A DNA stretch of 64,000 nucleotides from Bombyx mori (GCF_030269925.1 NC_085128.1:5334501-5398500); one strand, 5' to 3'. Counted from the first letter of the stretch, positions 42,881-54,352 are shown. Translations and numbers: made by a program. The notes: generated from the sequence alone by a model not told the origin.

Positions 42881-44335
42881 CTACACTTAACGTTTTAACA
42901 ACAACCGTGCTACATCATAAAAGCTATGTCATATTTAATCGAGTATTTAAAGATCATAAAATCAATACGTATTATAGAGAATTCATTTACAGAATTTCAT
43001 TTTGAAACAGAGTTCTACGTCCTATAGAAGGGAAGTATAATTTCATTTGAAAATACTGTTTTTTTTATTCATGAATAAAATAATTAGTTTTATATATTTA
43101 TAAAATTGATTTATTGAGTGAATTTATAAAATTATACTCAAGGAGATGAGTCCGATAAAAGAAAAAAATAATCGCTTGAGGAACAAATGTACCAACTAAA
43201 ATGGAGCTCTTCGGAAAAGATGATGAGAACGTATTTTAGTACAGCGTAGTTTGAATTCATACGAATAGATATCTTTATATGTTTGTGTGTATCTTAAAAC
43301 ATTCAAAGTTTTGACTTGGATAGTAGGAAACACAACAAAACATAATATTTATTAAAACTGAGACTCTGAACTCATAGGTCATGGCGGGGGGCTGGGTTTG
43401 CGTTGTGATTTCAAACCGAGCAGAGCATGAGTTAGTCAACCCAGCCAATTCAAAGAAATTACGATGTAAGTCCATGTATTCGTTAAGATGTCCATATATT
43501 CGATTTTCAATGCGATAAAAGAAATAATCTCAGTTACTTATTGTACCAAATTCTCATACCAGATTGGCTATGATTTAAATCACCCTACACAAAAATACAT
43601 CTTCTAGTATTTAAACTCTACTAAGACGGATCATGTAGTATTTTACTATAAAAATGCATATAAGATATAAGTTCTAGGTGACACAGACAAGGCGTCTACC
43701 TATAATATAACATCTTAAACCAAGATGGCGTAAGATGCTGCGAGGGTCGCCTTCGTTACCCCACATTATAACACGGCACTTAAACGGCTTAATGAAGAAA
43801 ATTTAATTGAAACTTGAACATTAAGGAAAATCTTGCCTAATTATAATCTAATTAAATTGTAGAAAGGAGGAAGAGGGGAGCGGAAATGAATGTTGCACAA
43901 GTGCGAGCTGAAGACACCATAATTCTAAATTAAAAAGCCACTGATGTAATTGGAGGGCGCTTCTTGCTTATTAACAATAGCTTCCCACATAAATCGATCT
44001 TGGGACTAGTAACAAGCTCTATTCCCGTCAGTATACAGCTTACTAAAGTTAAGGATTTGTCTTTGAGGTTAACTTAACCTAAGAATTTTCCTAATCATCT
44101 CAGAAAATACTATATTATACTATTATATAAATTGTATTGTACTCTAAATAATAAATTTATATAAATGGTTCCAAAGTTATTTCGTGTGACTGATTAAAAA
44201 ATAAATGATCCTCTAAGCGCAACGATATAAGGAAAATGAGCATAACTTAAAATGTATTTTAAATTCTTGCATTGAACTCATGTGAAAATCTTGTATTGGT
44301 TTTCATGAGTGCATACAAGGGGAACAAGACTTTGG
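42881..44335. other. Gene-free AT-rich stretch
   Basis: No exon or repeat supported up to the CpG-rich patch. Confidence 0.45.
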
Positions 44336-44890
44336 TACCATCCCAAAAGAAGCATGTTTGAGAGGGACGTTAGGGAGCGGGGTCGTCGAACGACGTCGGC
44401 GTCCGTGCCGGGAGGGGCGACGGTTTCGGCGCGCGCTATCGATCGGATCGCATACCTTCCTGCGGCCGCAGCAGAGCATCCTCCGAGCGCGCGACTGTCC
44501 GCCCGGCGAAGACTTCAACCTGGTAAGTTTTCGCCACTGCATGGGTACAGGTTAACGCGGCGATTGCAAGAGCGACCGCGGGGCCGGCATCGCGACGCCG
44601 CGGGCGTCAGGACGCGGCCGGAGCACGCGAGCCTTCCTCGCGAAGTGCCCGCCGTGAGCCCGCGCTTGCGCCCTCCAAGCCACCCTCTTTGCCCCTTACT
44701 CCTCACGATTAATAATTCCGGCTACGCTGCCAGTGCGTATGTGGGTTAGTTTTTTGGCGATCGATGCGATTATTCGGTGCGAGCCGCTTCCGGCCGCTAG
44801 ACTATCGCGGTGCACCCGACACGCCGACTGACGACCTATTAATCGCATTTCGACATCACCCTTTCAAGTGGCGTGTCAGCGCTACAACGC
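44336..44890. promoter_or_regulatory. CpG-rich island, candidate promoter or first exon
   Basis: About 550 bp of strongly GC- and CpG-rich DNA (for example GACGTCGGCGTCCGTGCCGG and GATCGGATCGCATACC) in a region otherwise near two-thirds AT. Plus strand: a consensus donor AACCTG/GTAAGT at 44522 and a possible acceptor CCGCAG/CAGAGC at 44471. Minus strand: an arthropod initiator match TCAGTC at about 44833-44828 and a possible donor GAGGA/GTAAGG near 44700. It could drive syd-1 through a long first intron, or a plus-strand gene, or both. No protein family recognised. Confidence 0.35.
44472..44522 (+). CDS. Possible small exon, unrecognised
   Basis: 51 nt between CCGCAG and GTAAGT, open as QSILRARDCPPGEDFNL in one frame. 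Splice-site quality is good at the donor. The peptide matches nothing I can name, no partner exon was found, and GC-rich DNA gives open frames by chance. Confidence 0.15.
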
Positions 44891-44966
44891 AAAGTCCTTA
44901 TTTGGACGATTACTCGCACATGTCATTTGAATAACCTTAAAATTGATTACTATTTATTTAAAGAGA

Positions 44967-45368
44967 ATTAATACGTGAAGCAAAAACTTTGTATCCCTTT
45001 TTACGACGGACGGAGGAGTATGAAATTTTCCACACTTATAGAGAATTTAAAGAAGAAGTGCACAATGCTATTTTTTTTAATAATGCATAAAAGACACATT
45101 AAATCAATAAAGAAAACATTACACACACTACATACCATGTATTTGACGCACGCACGCATGCATACTATTTATTGTCAAACTTTTGTTCTTGACGTCTGTG
45201 GTCAAATTGAGAATTGATTAAATATTGTTTGTCTTTATTAATATTTTTTTATAGTGTAGCCTTGGCGAAATTTGTGATTATAGAAATATAAATTACAATC
45301 ATAATAGTGTACAAACTTACAATTCCATTTAATTATAGTCGAATTTTGACTACTGCGGGACCTCTAGT
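44967..45368 (+). mobile_element. Helitron-like element, GGACCTCTAGT family
   Basis: Plus copy of the 29350 element: ATTAATACGTGAAGCAAAAA near the 5' end, AGTCGAATTTTGACTACTGC hairpin and GGGACCTCTAGT at the 3' end. The 5' TCTATA start is missing. Confidence 0.75.
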
Positions 45369-45920
45369 TTATTTAAAGAGACTATAAATGTAGCCAAATT
45401 TCATTCATGCTATTGTATAACACCAAATTATTATATTATATTTATTTGCTCATTATTAACACTATTCAAAAAACTAAAAAGTAATATACCTAATTATAAT
45501 AAATTATGAAGTATATTTTCAATTCGATCTCATCGCTTTTTCCTAGTCACAATTTTAGTCGTCATAAAATAAACAAACCATGCTCGAAAATTAAGATTAG
45601 TAGTATAACTAATAATTCCCGACAGAAAACAATTGACATCGCATCGAAAAAATTACATTAACCTATATTTTATGCACGGCACGCAATGTAACATGATGTG
45701 AAATCTGCTGACCCACGAGATTTACAGTCTCGCCCGAACTCGAATTATGAACACCGCCACATTGGTTTTACATTTCGGCTTAACGAAATATTAAATCACT
45801 AAAATTTTATACCAGTTTAGTAACTTCCAATCAGGTCACGTTCTTGGTGCCCGAACAGTTCACGATTATTCAATCATGACACATAATATATACAAGTTCG
45901 TTAAGGAAAAAAAAACCCAA
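45369..45920. other. Gene-free AT-rich stretch
   Basis: No supported feature. Confidence 0.5.
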
Positions 45921-46139
45921 TCTATACTAATATATAAATCTACAGTGGTTTTTACGAATGTTCCATAATAACTACTGAACCATGCATCCTTTGACTTGAA
46001 ACTTGGTATTCATATAGAAAATATATGTACTTAATGGATAGGCTAAATATTTATATGAGTGTTGGACTCCCTAATAATAATGAAAATATATAATAATGTT
46101 AATTTTAAATGCCCAGCGAAGCGGGCGAGTACGGCTAGT
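45921..46139 (+). mobile_element. Helitron-like element, GCCCAGCGAAGCGGGC family, complete
   Basis: Starts TCTATACTAATATATAAATC and ends GCCCAGCGAAGCGGGC, GAGTACGGCTAGT. Inserted after an A-rich run. Confidence 0.82.
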
Positions 46140-47412
46140 TATATTATAAAACTATATTGTTTGTTTGGCATTTTAGTGTCATTTGAATCTGAGAACAGCC
46201 TAATGAAGGTTATTTGTGTAATTATAAAGGAGCAGAAGTCCAAGGTTTCTAAAGGGTGGTAACAATGTAGTACAAACTGTCAAAGGCCTTATATCCGGCC
46301 ACGTAAATGACGGCCTAACCACGATTCAAATGCGGGAATGTAGAAAGGCAGCCCGAAACTTTTGTTTGGCTTGGTTGGTTAAAAGCAAATTGACGAAATT
46401 CTGTAACTTTTTACAGTAGGTACACCCGCAAGAGAAACGCTGATTCATAGAAAGCCCTTTCGTCGGACCATTAGACACACAAAGAAACTAAACCCGCTCC
46501 TGATTTTTCAAGTGTATTTGTAAAGAGAGATTCGCGATTTGTTTTTAACTGTAGGTAGAATATTCGTTTTCTAAAGAACGGTATATTGAATTACCGAGAG
46601 CTCTTTCAGTCAGCCATAAAAGAAATAAAGCCTAGATTCGAAGTATATTAGCAGACTCAAATTATTTCTTCGTATATAAAAATCATAATCTCCCAAATTT
46701 ATCAAACATGGCACCGGTCAAACGGTTTATCAAGACTTGGCTTAATATACCGGTATGACATACACCGTGGAAACTTCTTTTACATTTTCTAGTAAAAAGA
46801 TTAATACTGTATGCACAGGCGATGAAAATTGATGTTATCAACATAACGTAAGGTCGTAAGTCGTATTGTTAATTTCGAAATAGCGTGGTTGGTGTCCCTG
46901 TCGAAATTGATTAGGGCAATTTGGCTAAGGTAAAGTATATTTATTTTACTTTCTCCATTTCATCGACGACAAAGTACTGAAAGTGCCTTTGTGGATGTAA
47001 AAAATAACCTGTAATAAAATATGTAAGTATTAAGTGAATCGAAGGTTCTGGGTGGGGGACGAGACTATTGGCAAACTTATGTTAAATGATTACTGGAGCC
47101 AATTGATACTTCGTGTTTGCCGCCACCTGTAGTCGTTTTTCGTCAGAGGTAACAAAAAGGTAAGGGTATATACATAAATGTCGCAAAATAATAATAATCG
47201 TGCAAAGATACCTACTGCGCATCACGAAATGATGACAGTTCCGAGTCAGTTTTCACTCTTCTTAAGTCAGGCAACGATGTTTTTCGATTTAGCCCGAGCG
47301 ATGACACCTCGACTCTGCCGAAGCACAACACCCGGTGTTTGACGAGTAGTTGCGGTACACATTCACTAGGTTGCACGCTTTTGCTTCGATTATCGTGTCC
47401 AGATGCGACATA
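46140..47412. other. Gene-free stretch with SINE remnant
   Basis: No exon supported. Near 47050-47130 weak antisense Bm1 similarity (GATTACTGGAGCCAATTGAT). Nothing else recognised. Confidence 0.4.
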
Positions 47413-48718
47413 CTTAGTCTGGCCATAAATACTGTTACAATTAAAAATAAACAAAATATTACATTTGAATTTGGAATCTGTCATTTTTATATGATTGTTC
47501 ATTGAGTTTTCTCATTTTGGCGCCAATACATTGTACAATATTTTGCGATATTAAAATGGAGTGGGGTGATAAAGAGAACTGAATCGCTGTGATTGCATTA
47601 CACAAAGTAGGTATGGAGCCAAATGCAATTTTTAAAACTCTCCATACGCTTGGTATTAGTAAAATGTTTGTGTACCGGGCTATTAATAGGTACAATGAGA
47701 CCTCCTCTGTTTGTGACAGAAAAAGATCTGGCCGTCCACGTAGTGTTCATACGAAAAAGGTGGTCAAAGCAGAAGGGAAAGAATTCGAAGAATTCCTATC
47801 CGAAAGCAAAATATTTTATCTCGGGAGGTGAAGATAACACCTAGAACCATGTCGCGTATTTTAAAAGATGACTTAGGACTTGCAGCCTATAAGAGACGTA
47901 CTGGTCATTTCTTAACTGATAATTTAAAAGAGAATAGGCTGGTAAAATCGAAACAACTACTGAAGCGGTACACAAAGGGAGGTCATAGAAAAAAATTGTT
48001 TACGGATAAGAAATTTTTTACAATTGAACAACATTTTAACAAACAAAATGACCTTATTTATGCTCAAAGCTCTAAGGAAGCTTTCCAATTAGTCGACAGA
48101 GTGCAACGTGAGCACTATCCGACTTCAGTGATGGTTTGGTGGGGTATTAGCTATGAAGGAGTGACTGAGCCATACTTTTGTGAAAAAGGTATCAAAACAT
48201 CGGCACAAGTGTATCAAGATACCATTCTTGAGAAGGTAGTGAAGCCCCTTAACAACACCATGTTCAGTAATCAAGAATGGTCCTTCCAGCAAGACTCGGC
48301 GCCAGGTCATAAAGCTCGGTCTACGCAGTCTTGGTTGGAAACGAACGTTTCGGACTTCATCAGAGCTGAAGACTGGCTGTCATCTAGTCCCGATCTTAAT
48401 CCGCTGGATTATGATTTATGGTCAGTTTTAGAGAGTACGGCTTGCTCTAAACGCCATGATAATTTGGAGTCCCTAAAACAATCCGTACGATTGGCAGTGA
48501 AAATTTTTCCCATGGAAAGAGTGCGTGCTTCTATTGATAACTGGTCTTAACGTTTAAAGGACTGTATTGCAGCCAATGGAGACCACTTCGAATAAGCTTT
48601 TTATACTTTAAATTGTTTTATATTTATGTATTAAACTAACACACTGTAAAAGTAATAAATGTTATTTGCAATAAAAAAATTTTTCTTCCTTTGTCTCAGT
48701 ATTTATAGCAAGACTAGG
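47413..48718 (+). mobile_element. DD37D mariner, full length, inactivated
   Basis: 1306 bp bounded by TA duplications (47411-47412 and 48719-48720). Terminal inverted repeats: left CTTAGTCTGGCCATAAATAC, right read inward CCTAGTCTTGCTATAAATAC. The single transposase gene between them is broken. TIRs resemble those of the shorter element at 50422. Confidence 0.95.
47556..48595 (+). pseudogene. Mariner transposase, DD37D (maT-like), three lesions
   Basis: Cut-and-paste transposase of the Tc1/mariner superfamily. From N to C: MEWGDKEN, TGA at 47580-47582, helix-turn-helix with HTLGISKMFVYRAINRYNE and RKRSGRPRSVH, a frameshift near 47771, then MSRILKDDLGLAAYKRR, LFTDKKFFTIEQHF (first catalytic D, with K where E is usual), WSFQQDSAPGHKA (second D), and SSSPDLNPLDYDLW (third D). 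There are 37 residues between the second and third D, the DD37D spacing of maT elements. TAA at 48548-48550 cuts the last 14 codons, which end GDHFE. Decayed, not functional. Confidence 0.93.
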
Positions 48719-48743
48719 TATAAATGCCAGCCATATCAAACTT

Positions 48744-49141
48744 CTGCTTCCTCCCGATCCACGAACGGTGCTTTTAGGTACCCCAAGCACTTTCGGCGCG
48801 CACCGCGGTACCGTAAGTTTCGAGTAGTCGGTGTGGTGGAGCTCGATGGGGTTTAGTCGGTAGTCGTTCTGCGGGGAAAGTGCTTCCGCGCGCCTTTTTC
48901 AAGGCGTAGTCTCCTGTGAGAAATTGGGGGAGGTGGAGGACCTCGGCCCTTCTCTTCTCCCCTTCTTCCTCTTACGAGGCGCCGGAGTCCGACATAATCC
49001 GGTCCGTTACCCCCCTCGACCGGGTATCCGTAAATGGATTCCCCAGCGTTAAAAAAAAAAGGTACCCCAAGCACCGTGCAACGTTCTCGTCGAACCCGTC
49101 GCCTGCGAAGAAGGGCTCGGCGAGTAAATTAATAGACTCTC
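48744..49141 (+). repeat. Dispersed repeat split by a retroelement
   Basis: Outer parts 48744-48790 (CCTCCCGATCCACGAACGGT, GCTTTTAGGTACC) and 49061-49141 (GCACCGTGCAACG, GGGCTCGGCGAGTAAATTAA) match the upstream half of the repeat at 11037. The sequence GGTACCCCAAGCAC occurs at both edges of the insert. Confidence 0.75.
48791..49060 (+). mobile_element. Short non-LTR insertion with 14-bp target duplication
   Basis: 270 bp of GC-rich DNA ending CCAGCGTT plus ten A, bounded by a perfect direct repeat GGTACCCCAAGCAC (48777-48790 and 49061-49074). Poly-A tail plus target duplication is the footprint of target-primed reverse transcription. It contains CGACCGGGTATCCGTAAATG. Family unknown; strongly 5'-truncated LINE is the simplest reading. 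Confidence 0.82.
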
Positions 49142-49148
49142 AAGGCCA

Positions 49149-49670
49149 ACAGAGAGAGAGAGAGAGAGAGAATACACTTTATTGCACACCAACACAATTT
49201 ACATTTAAAAAAAACAGTCAAAAAGCACATATGTACAATAGGCGGTCTTATCGCTAAAAGCGATCTCTTCCAGACAACCGTTTAATTTACAGAAATTCTG
49301 TAAAATATAAAAAATATAGCAGGTATGTTGCGGTGTACCATATACAATACATTATTATAGAAAATATATACATATAATAAACAGATATATACCGTTTACA
49401 TAATATAATATATACCAATATACATACTTACATACAATACATACTAATATACTTACACACACATAATAAATCAACAGTATGGAAATTATAAATGATAATG
49501 ATGCAACAAACAGCACTAAGCAGATAAGTAGTGTTCCTTCACCATTCTTTTAAAACAGTTTAAAGTTGGAGCACTTCTCACTGCATCCGGCAGAGCATTC
49601 CACAATCGAACCGCCTGGACGGTGAATGAATTGTCAAAGAATGATGATGAATGCACCGGCATTAGCAACA
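49149..49670 (-). mobile_element. LINE family B, 3' end with (GA)n tail and RT C-terminus
   Basis: (GA)n at 49151-49170, AATACACTTTATTGCACACC, then GCGGTCTTATCGCTAAAAGC. Farther in, the minus strand codes FTVQAVRLWNALPDAVRSAP and TLNCFKRMVKEHYL, a typical non-LTR RT C-terminus. TA/CA-rich DNA lies between. Confidence 0.82.
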
Positions 49671-50421
49671 GCTTAGGAAGGAAAAAAAAGAACTTCCCTA
49701 CCTACCTCGTAGCCTCCTACCTCGCCTACGTCCTGGTCTGCGTTTCAGCCTATCTTCATATTCCAGTCCCAAGACTAGATAGATAGGCTAGTCAGTTAAT
49801 TTCTCGTCGATTGATTCGTGATTTATTGTAAAGAAAACTAATTACTTGGAAATTCTTCAGTTAGTATGAAACAAGTTTGACACTTAGTTCCTTTTACTTG
49901 AGCATCTAATGTGGTTTGTGTAAGGAAAAGTTCCTCAAGATACAAAAACGTGGCGCGAAATTGTACGTTTTGATCTTGAAACAGATTGGGCCCAACATTT
50001 AGTTACTTTTATAGTGATTACCAGCGAATTTTCGTGATTCCCAACAGGGCGCTCAGCGTATTACGCGAGGCTCCCCCTCATTTTCGTGTGTTTACGTGAA
50101 ACCAGACACAGTTTCCAGAAAATTCCAAAAGAAACATGTGTATGGAATGCATGCTTCGAGATCGACACTTATTTTATACCCCCAGATATAATTCGCCTAA
50201 TGAAATGAGTAGTGATTAGTGAGCATATTTCACAAATTTATCAGTAACGTCGGCCCATTTTGTCCACTGGTATACATATACATATGTATATCCATCCCAA
50301 TATACGATAAAATACGTATACATCATGACATGTTTCGTCTATGGCCCTATATAAATTACTAAGAACATATTATGACACATGCTCCCTACAAAAATGTACA
50401 AACAAACCTTCATCAATATAA
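49671..50421. other. Gene-free stretch
   Basis: No exon supported. A short palindromic ATACATATACATATGTAT occurs at 50271-50288. Confidence 0.45.
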
Positions 50422-51387
50422 CTAGTCAGGTCATAAGTATTGTCACACAGTAAAAACTTTTCTTTTAGAATGCTGGCCACAAAAAAGGTTATTGAATTCG
50501 AATTTCGAATTATTCATGAAAATAAAAAGGTATACTTTTAGAATTTTACTCATTTTTAAATAAGGAGTGGACGCTTAAAGAAGACCGTGTTGCAGTTATT
50601 GCGTTGCATAGTTGCGGTTACGCGCCAATTCAAATCTTTAACATACTGAAAAATTTGAATATAACCAAAAGATTCGTTTATCGTACCATCAAACGATACA
50701 ATGAAGACTCTAGTGTAGATGACAGGTCAAGAAGTGGTCGCCCTCGGTCTGTTAGGACTCCAGCAGTGATAAAAGCTGTGAAGGCGCGAATTCAAAGAAA
50801 TCCCAAACGTAAGCAGAAACTGTTGGCCCTTCAGATGGGGTTAAGCAGAACCACGGTGAAAAGGGTGTTAAATGAAGACTTAGGGCTTCGGGCATATCGA
50901 AGAAAAACAGGATATCGTTTGAATGCTCGTCTAATGGACCTGAGACTGAAGAGATGCCGCGCTTTGTTGAAGCGGTACGCGGGAAAAAAATATCGGGAAA
51001 TTCTTTTTTCGGATGAAAAAATTTCATCCGGCACGAAGACTGGCCCTCCTCTAGTCCAGATTTGAATCCGTTAGATTACAAGATATGGCAACACTTGGAG
51101 GAAAAGGCGTGCTCAAAGCCTTATCCCAATTTGGAGTCACTCAAGTCATCCTTGATTAAGGCAGCTGCCGATATTGACATGGACCTCGTTCGTGCTGCGA
51201 TAGACGACTGGCCGCGCAGATTGAAGGCCTGTATTCAAAATCACGGAGGTCATTTTGAATAAACTTTAGTGTCATAAGAATCTATGTTTTGTTAAGTTCA
51301 TTTTGGTATATGAATGGTTACATAATGAATAAACTTGTTTCAATTATTTTACATTACACATGTGACAGAATTTATGACCTGACTAGG
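50422..51387 (+). mobile_element. DD37D mariner, internally deleted
   Basis: 966 bp between TA duplications (50420-50421 and 51388-51389). TIRs: left ACTAGTCAGGTCATAAGTAT, right read inward CCTAGTCAGGTCATAAATTC. Shorter than the 47413 element because part of the transposase gene is gone. Confidence 0.95.
50559..51261 (+). pseudogene. Mariner transposase lacking its second catalytic Asp
   Basis: The N-terminal part is intact: EWTLKEDRVAVIALHSCG, IFNILKNLNITKRFVYRTI, GRPRSVR, MGLSRTTVKRVLNEDLGLR and YREILFSDEK (first D). The start codon corresponds to AAG instead of ATG. After SDEK the frame jumps to EDWPSSSPDLNPLDYKIW (third D) and ends GGHFE with a stop at 51260-51262. About 120 residues holding the second Asp are deleted and the frame is shifted at the junction. 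Not functional. Confidence 0.92.
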
Positions 51388-51841
51388 TATATAATGCTCG
51401 TGAGGCGCATAACATCTACCCACAGCAATTATACTGAATGACGACCACGACTGCTCTGATAAGAGTGATATGACAAAGGAATAAAAAAAAAATATAGTAA
51501 CGAGAAGCACATATAGCAAGCACAATAAAACTATTATACAATTATGTTTGCAATCATATTGTTATCACACTATTTTTCAATTATCGTATGTTAGTGAAAG
51601 CGCAAACATACTTAAAACAATAGAATAAGAGAGTTAAATAAATTCAGAGAATATTTTTATTTCATATTCGACCCTTAGGTATATTCAACAATTTTAAAGG
51701 AACATCGTCTCATCAATTTTGATTAGCACGAGTTTATTGACTTTTTAATGGATTCAGAACAAACAAGAATGAAAAATGGCGTTTATACGTATATTGTATA
51801 CATTGGTACATCAGCAACATTCAGTTGTCATGTTGAAAATG
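51388..51841. other. Gene-free stretch
   Basis: No supported feature. Confidence 0.5.
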
Positions 51842-51945
51842 TTTTTTTTAGCTCACGGCCCAGCTGGTATTATGTGGTTACCGGAACCCATAGACATATA
51901 CAACGTAAATGCCACCTTGAAATATGAGTTCTAAGGTCTCAGTTT
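51842..51945 (-). mobile_element. Bm1 SINE fragment
   Basis: GCTCACGGCCCAGCTGGTAT, CCCATAGACATATACAACG and GAGTTCTAAGGTCTCAGT. Truncated at both ends. Confidence 0.8.
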
Positions 51946-52187
51946 TTATAATACAATTAGGCAAAAATACATGAAAAGAATTACAAGTATTTATTTATCT
52001 ATGTTTAAATTCTTACCACTTACGTGCATGTCGTAGCATCACTTGAGAACGAATCGACCAGTTCCACTGATTTATTTCTTAGTGTATTCGTAATTACCAG
52101 GACAAACTTGGTATGAATATATTTATTGGAAAACCCATCGAGAACTACACCGCAATACACTTGCTATACTTTTTTCAGAATGTCTGT

Positions 52188-52325
52188 AGATAAACGGTTG
52201 TCTGGAAGAAATCGCTTTTAACGATAAGACCGCCTATTGTACAAATATATTTGCCAGGTGACTGTTTTTAAATGTAAATTATGTTCTGTTTAGCAATAAA
52301 GTATATTCACTCTCTTTCGCTCTAC
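52188..52325 (+). mobile_element. LINE family B, 3' end, inverted copy
   Basis: ACGGTTGTCTGGAAGAAATC, GATAAGACCGCCTATTGTAC and AATAAAGTATATTCACTCTC with a decayed CT tail. Sense strand here is plus. Confidence 0.72.
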
Positions 52326-53937
52326 ACTCACACTGGAGCGTGGTTTTTCATTAGTTATCACAATATGCAATTTAAAATATTTATTAACACGACAGTATTG
52401 TTTATATTGAATTTATATTCGGCCAAATGGGTCAGGAATATAAATTTGCGTTAGCAAGTTGATAAACCAAAATACCTTTGTATGAGTGAAGCTCACGTCC
52501 CGAAGATTCTGGGTACAAGTTAAGGCTCTTCGTACATGGCTACCCAACCCTTTAAAATGAATGTTACTCATGTATTAGGTATAATAAAACATACATGTAA
52601 GCTCAAAACAAAAACAAAAACTTTAATAATTTAAATGTCATTACAGCGATTAAGATAGCAAAGGTTTTCAAGTGAAAGCAACTAATTATTAGTTAAATCT
52701 AATTTAAAGTACTAAATTACATTCGAACTTGATGCTTTTACCCGTTCCTGAAGAAAACAGTCTTGAGTATCGTCACGTCATTGGTCCTATGAGGGTTCCG
52801 TCTTTTCCTTTTGACAATTTGAACCTTAAAAGCAAGAAATTCTTCATAGTCGTAGTCTTCTAGTAATTTAATTAATTTAGTAATAAATTGTAATGTTATG
52901 ATGTAGTACAATTTCATTTTTAAACAAAGATGAGCAGATAAACTCGTGACCTACCTGACGATAAGCAGTACTTCTAGCGCATCAAAGATGAGTTTAATTT
53001 TATTATGATATTCCACCCAAACATAATCATGGCAATAAAATCAGCTAATAATAAAGGGTAAAATAAGATGGCAGACAAATGACAGACAAAGAAATACCAA
53101 TACGAAAAATCTTCATAATTATGTGATTAATAATAAATTAGACAGAACAGATTGGGATCTTACAAGGCAACCGTTGTAAGATCACAATTGAAAGCCAAGA
53201 CAGAGTCCGGTTTTCTTTCAGATAGTCGTGTAAATACTAAACAATATGTTGCAGTAACAAACGTATGATTAAAAAAGAATACAGTTCAAGTATCAAAGTA
53301 AAATGTTCACTATCTTTACAGGACCAAATTTTAACACAAACCACTAATGATAAGCTTCGATATCGAGACTGTTTGACGTCATATATGGAAGTGGGCACTT
53401 TTACTGTTCGAGTAGGTACATTAAGTTCGATAAGGATTTTCGTAACCAATAAACATAACACCTCAAAATAACGCTATGCTCTTCTTCAAACTAGTTTAAA
53501 AAGTCCCTGCTCTTCTTAGCAACACTTACCGCCAGTGCAAGCCTTATGTTCATTATTCTATCGGCACAATAAATCAAAAAGTACTTATTTAACTTATAAA
53601 CGTTTAAATAGTAGGTAAAACAACAAAGATTGCCAATCCAATTAAATATTGCGTCCACACGCTTATAATATTACTGGACCTGACTACAACACATACATAT
53701 TCAAGTTTATGCAGGGAAGCAAGGACTACGGGTGGCTGGAAAGTCTTTCCAGTGTCAGGAGGACATGAGCTCATGTTTCAAGGTGAGTGGCAGCATATAG
53801 GTACACACATACATTATGCTCGTAGCTTCATCCATATACCCGTCTAAGCTATAAAAAACAATACAAATATTGGACACCTTCTGCACTCAAAGTTTAGGTT
53901 TTCTGGTTCAATGTCGAAGTCTTGCACCAATACCTAC
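52326..53937. other. Gene-free AT-rich stretch
   Basis: About 1.6 kb without a supported exon; weak SINE-like remnants near 52920-52990 and 53765-53850. Confidence 0.4.
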
Positions 53938-54031
53938 AAAAGACCGCCAATTGTACATTTTCTTTTGTATTTAATGCTTCGTATTGTTTCTTTTGTTGGT
54001 GTACAATATAGAATACTCTTTCTCTCTCTAC
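53938..54031 (+). mobile_element. LINE family B, 3' end, decayed
   Basis: AAAAGACCGCCAATTGTACA then TTGGTGTACAATATAGAATA and CTCTTTCTCTCTCT. Only the last 90 bp remain. Confidence 0.6.
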
Positions 54032-54280
54032 AAGAAAAAATATATTAGCTTGGAACCTTCGATCAGCTATAGTACTGCTGACCGAAGCTTGGAACCGTTA
54101 AGTTTGAAAGGTTTTCATTGGTTTCTCAATTCATTTTAATTCGCCAGAGTCTATACATACATAAATACTATACTTAATAGAAGGTGATTTTCATTATTTT
54201 TATGACAAAATTAGCAAATCGTATTATTAGCGTCACTAAAAACGAAATAAACGAAATAAAATAAACAAATTAATAAAGCA

Positions 54281-54286
54281 TTTATT
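54281..54286 (-). terminator. Poly(A) signal of the TIL exon
   Basis: AATAAA on the minus strand, 67 nt past the stop codon at 54353. Further AATAAA-like motifs follow at 54265-54250, so the exact cleavage site is uncertain. Confidence 0.4.
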
Positions 54287-54352
54287 CAAGATTTCACATA
54301 GAAAATTACATCATCTATACGCCCGAACAGTAATGAGATCGGAATTATGTAA

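Noticed and set aside
44309..44749. 146-codon open frame on the plus strand in the CpG-rich island
   Set aside because: Arg/Ala/Pro-rich composition follows from GC content, several overlapping frames are equally open, and no motif is seen.
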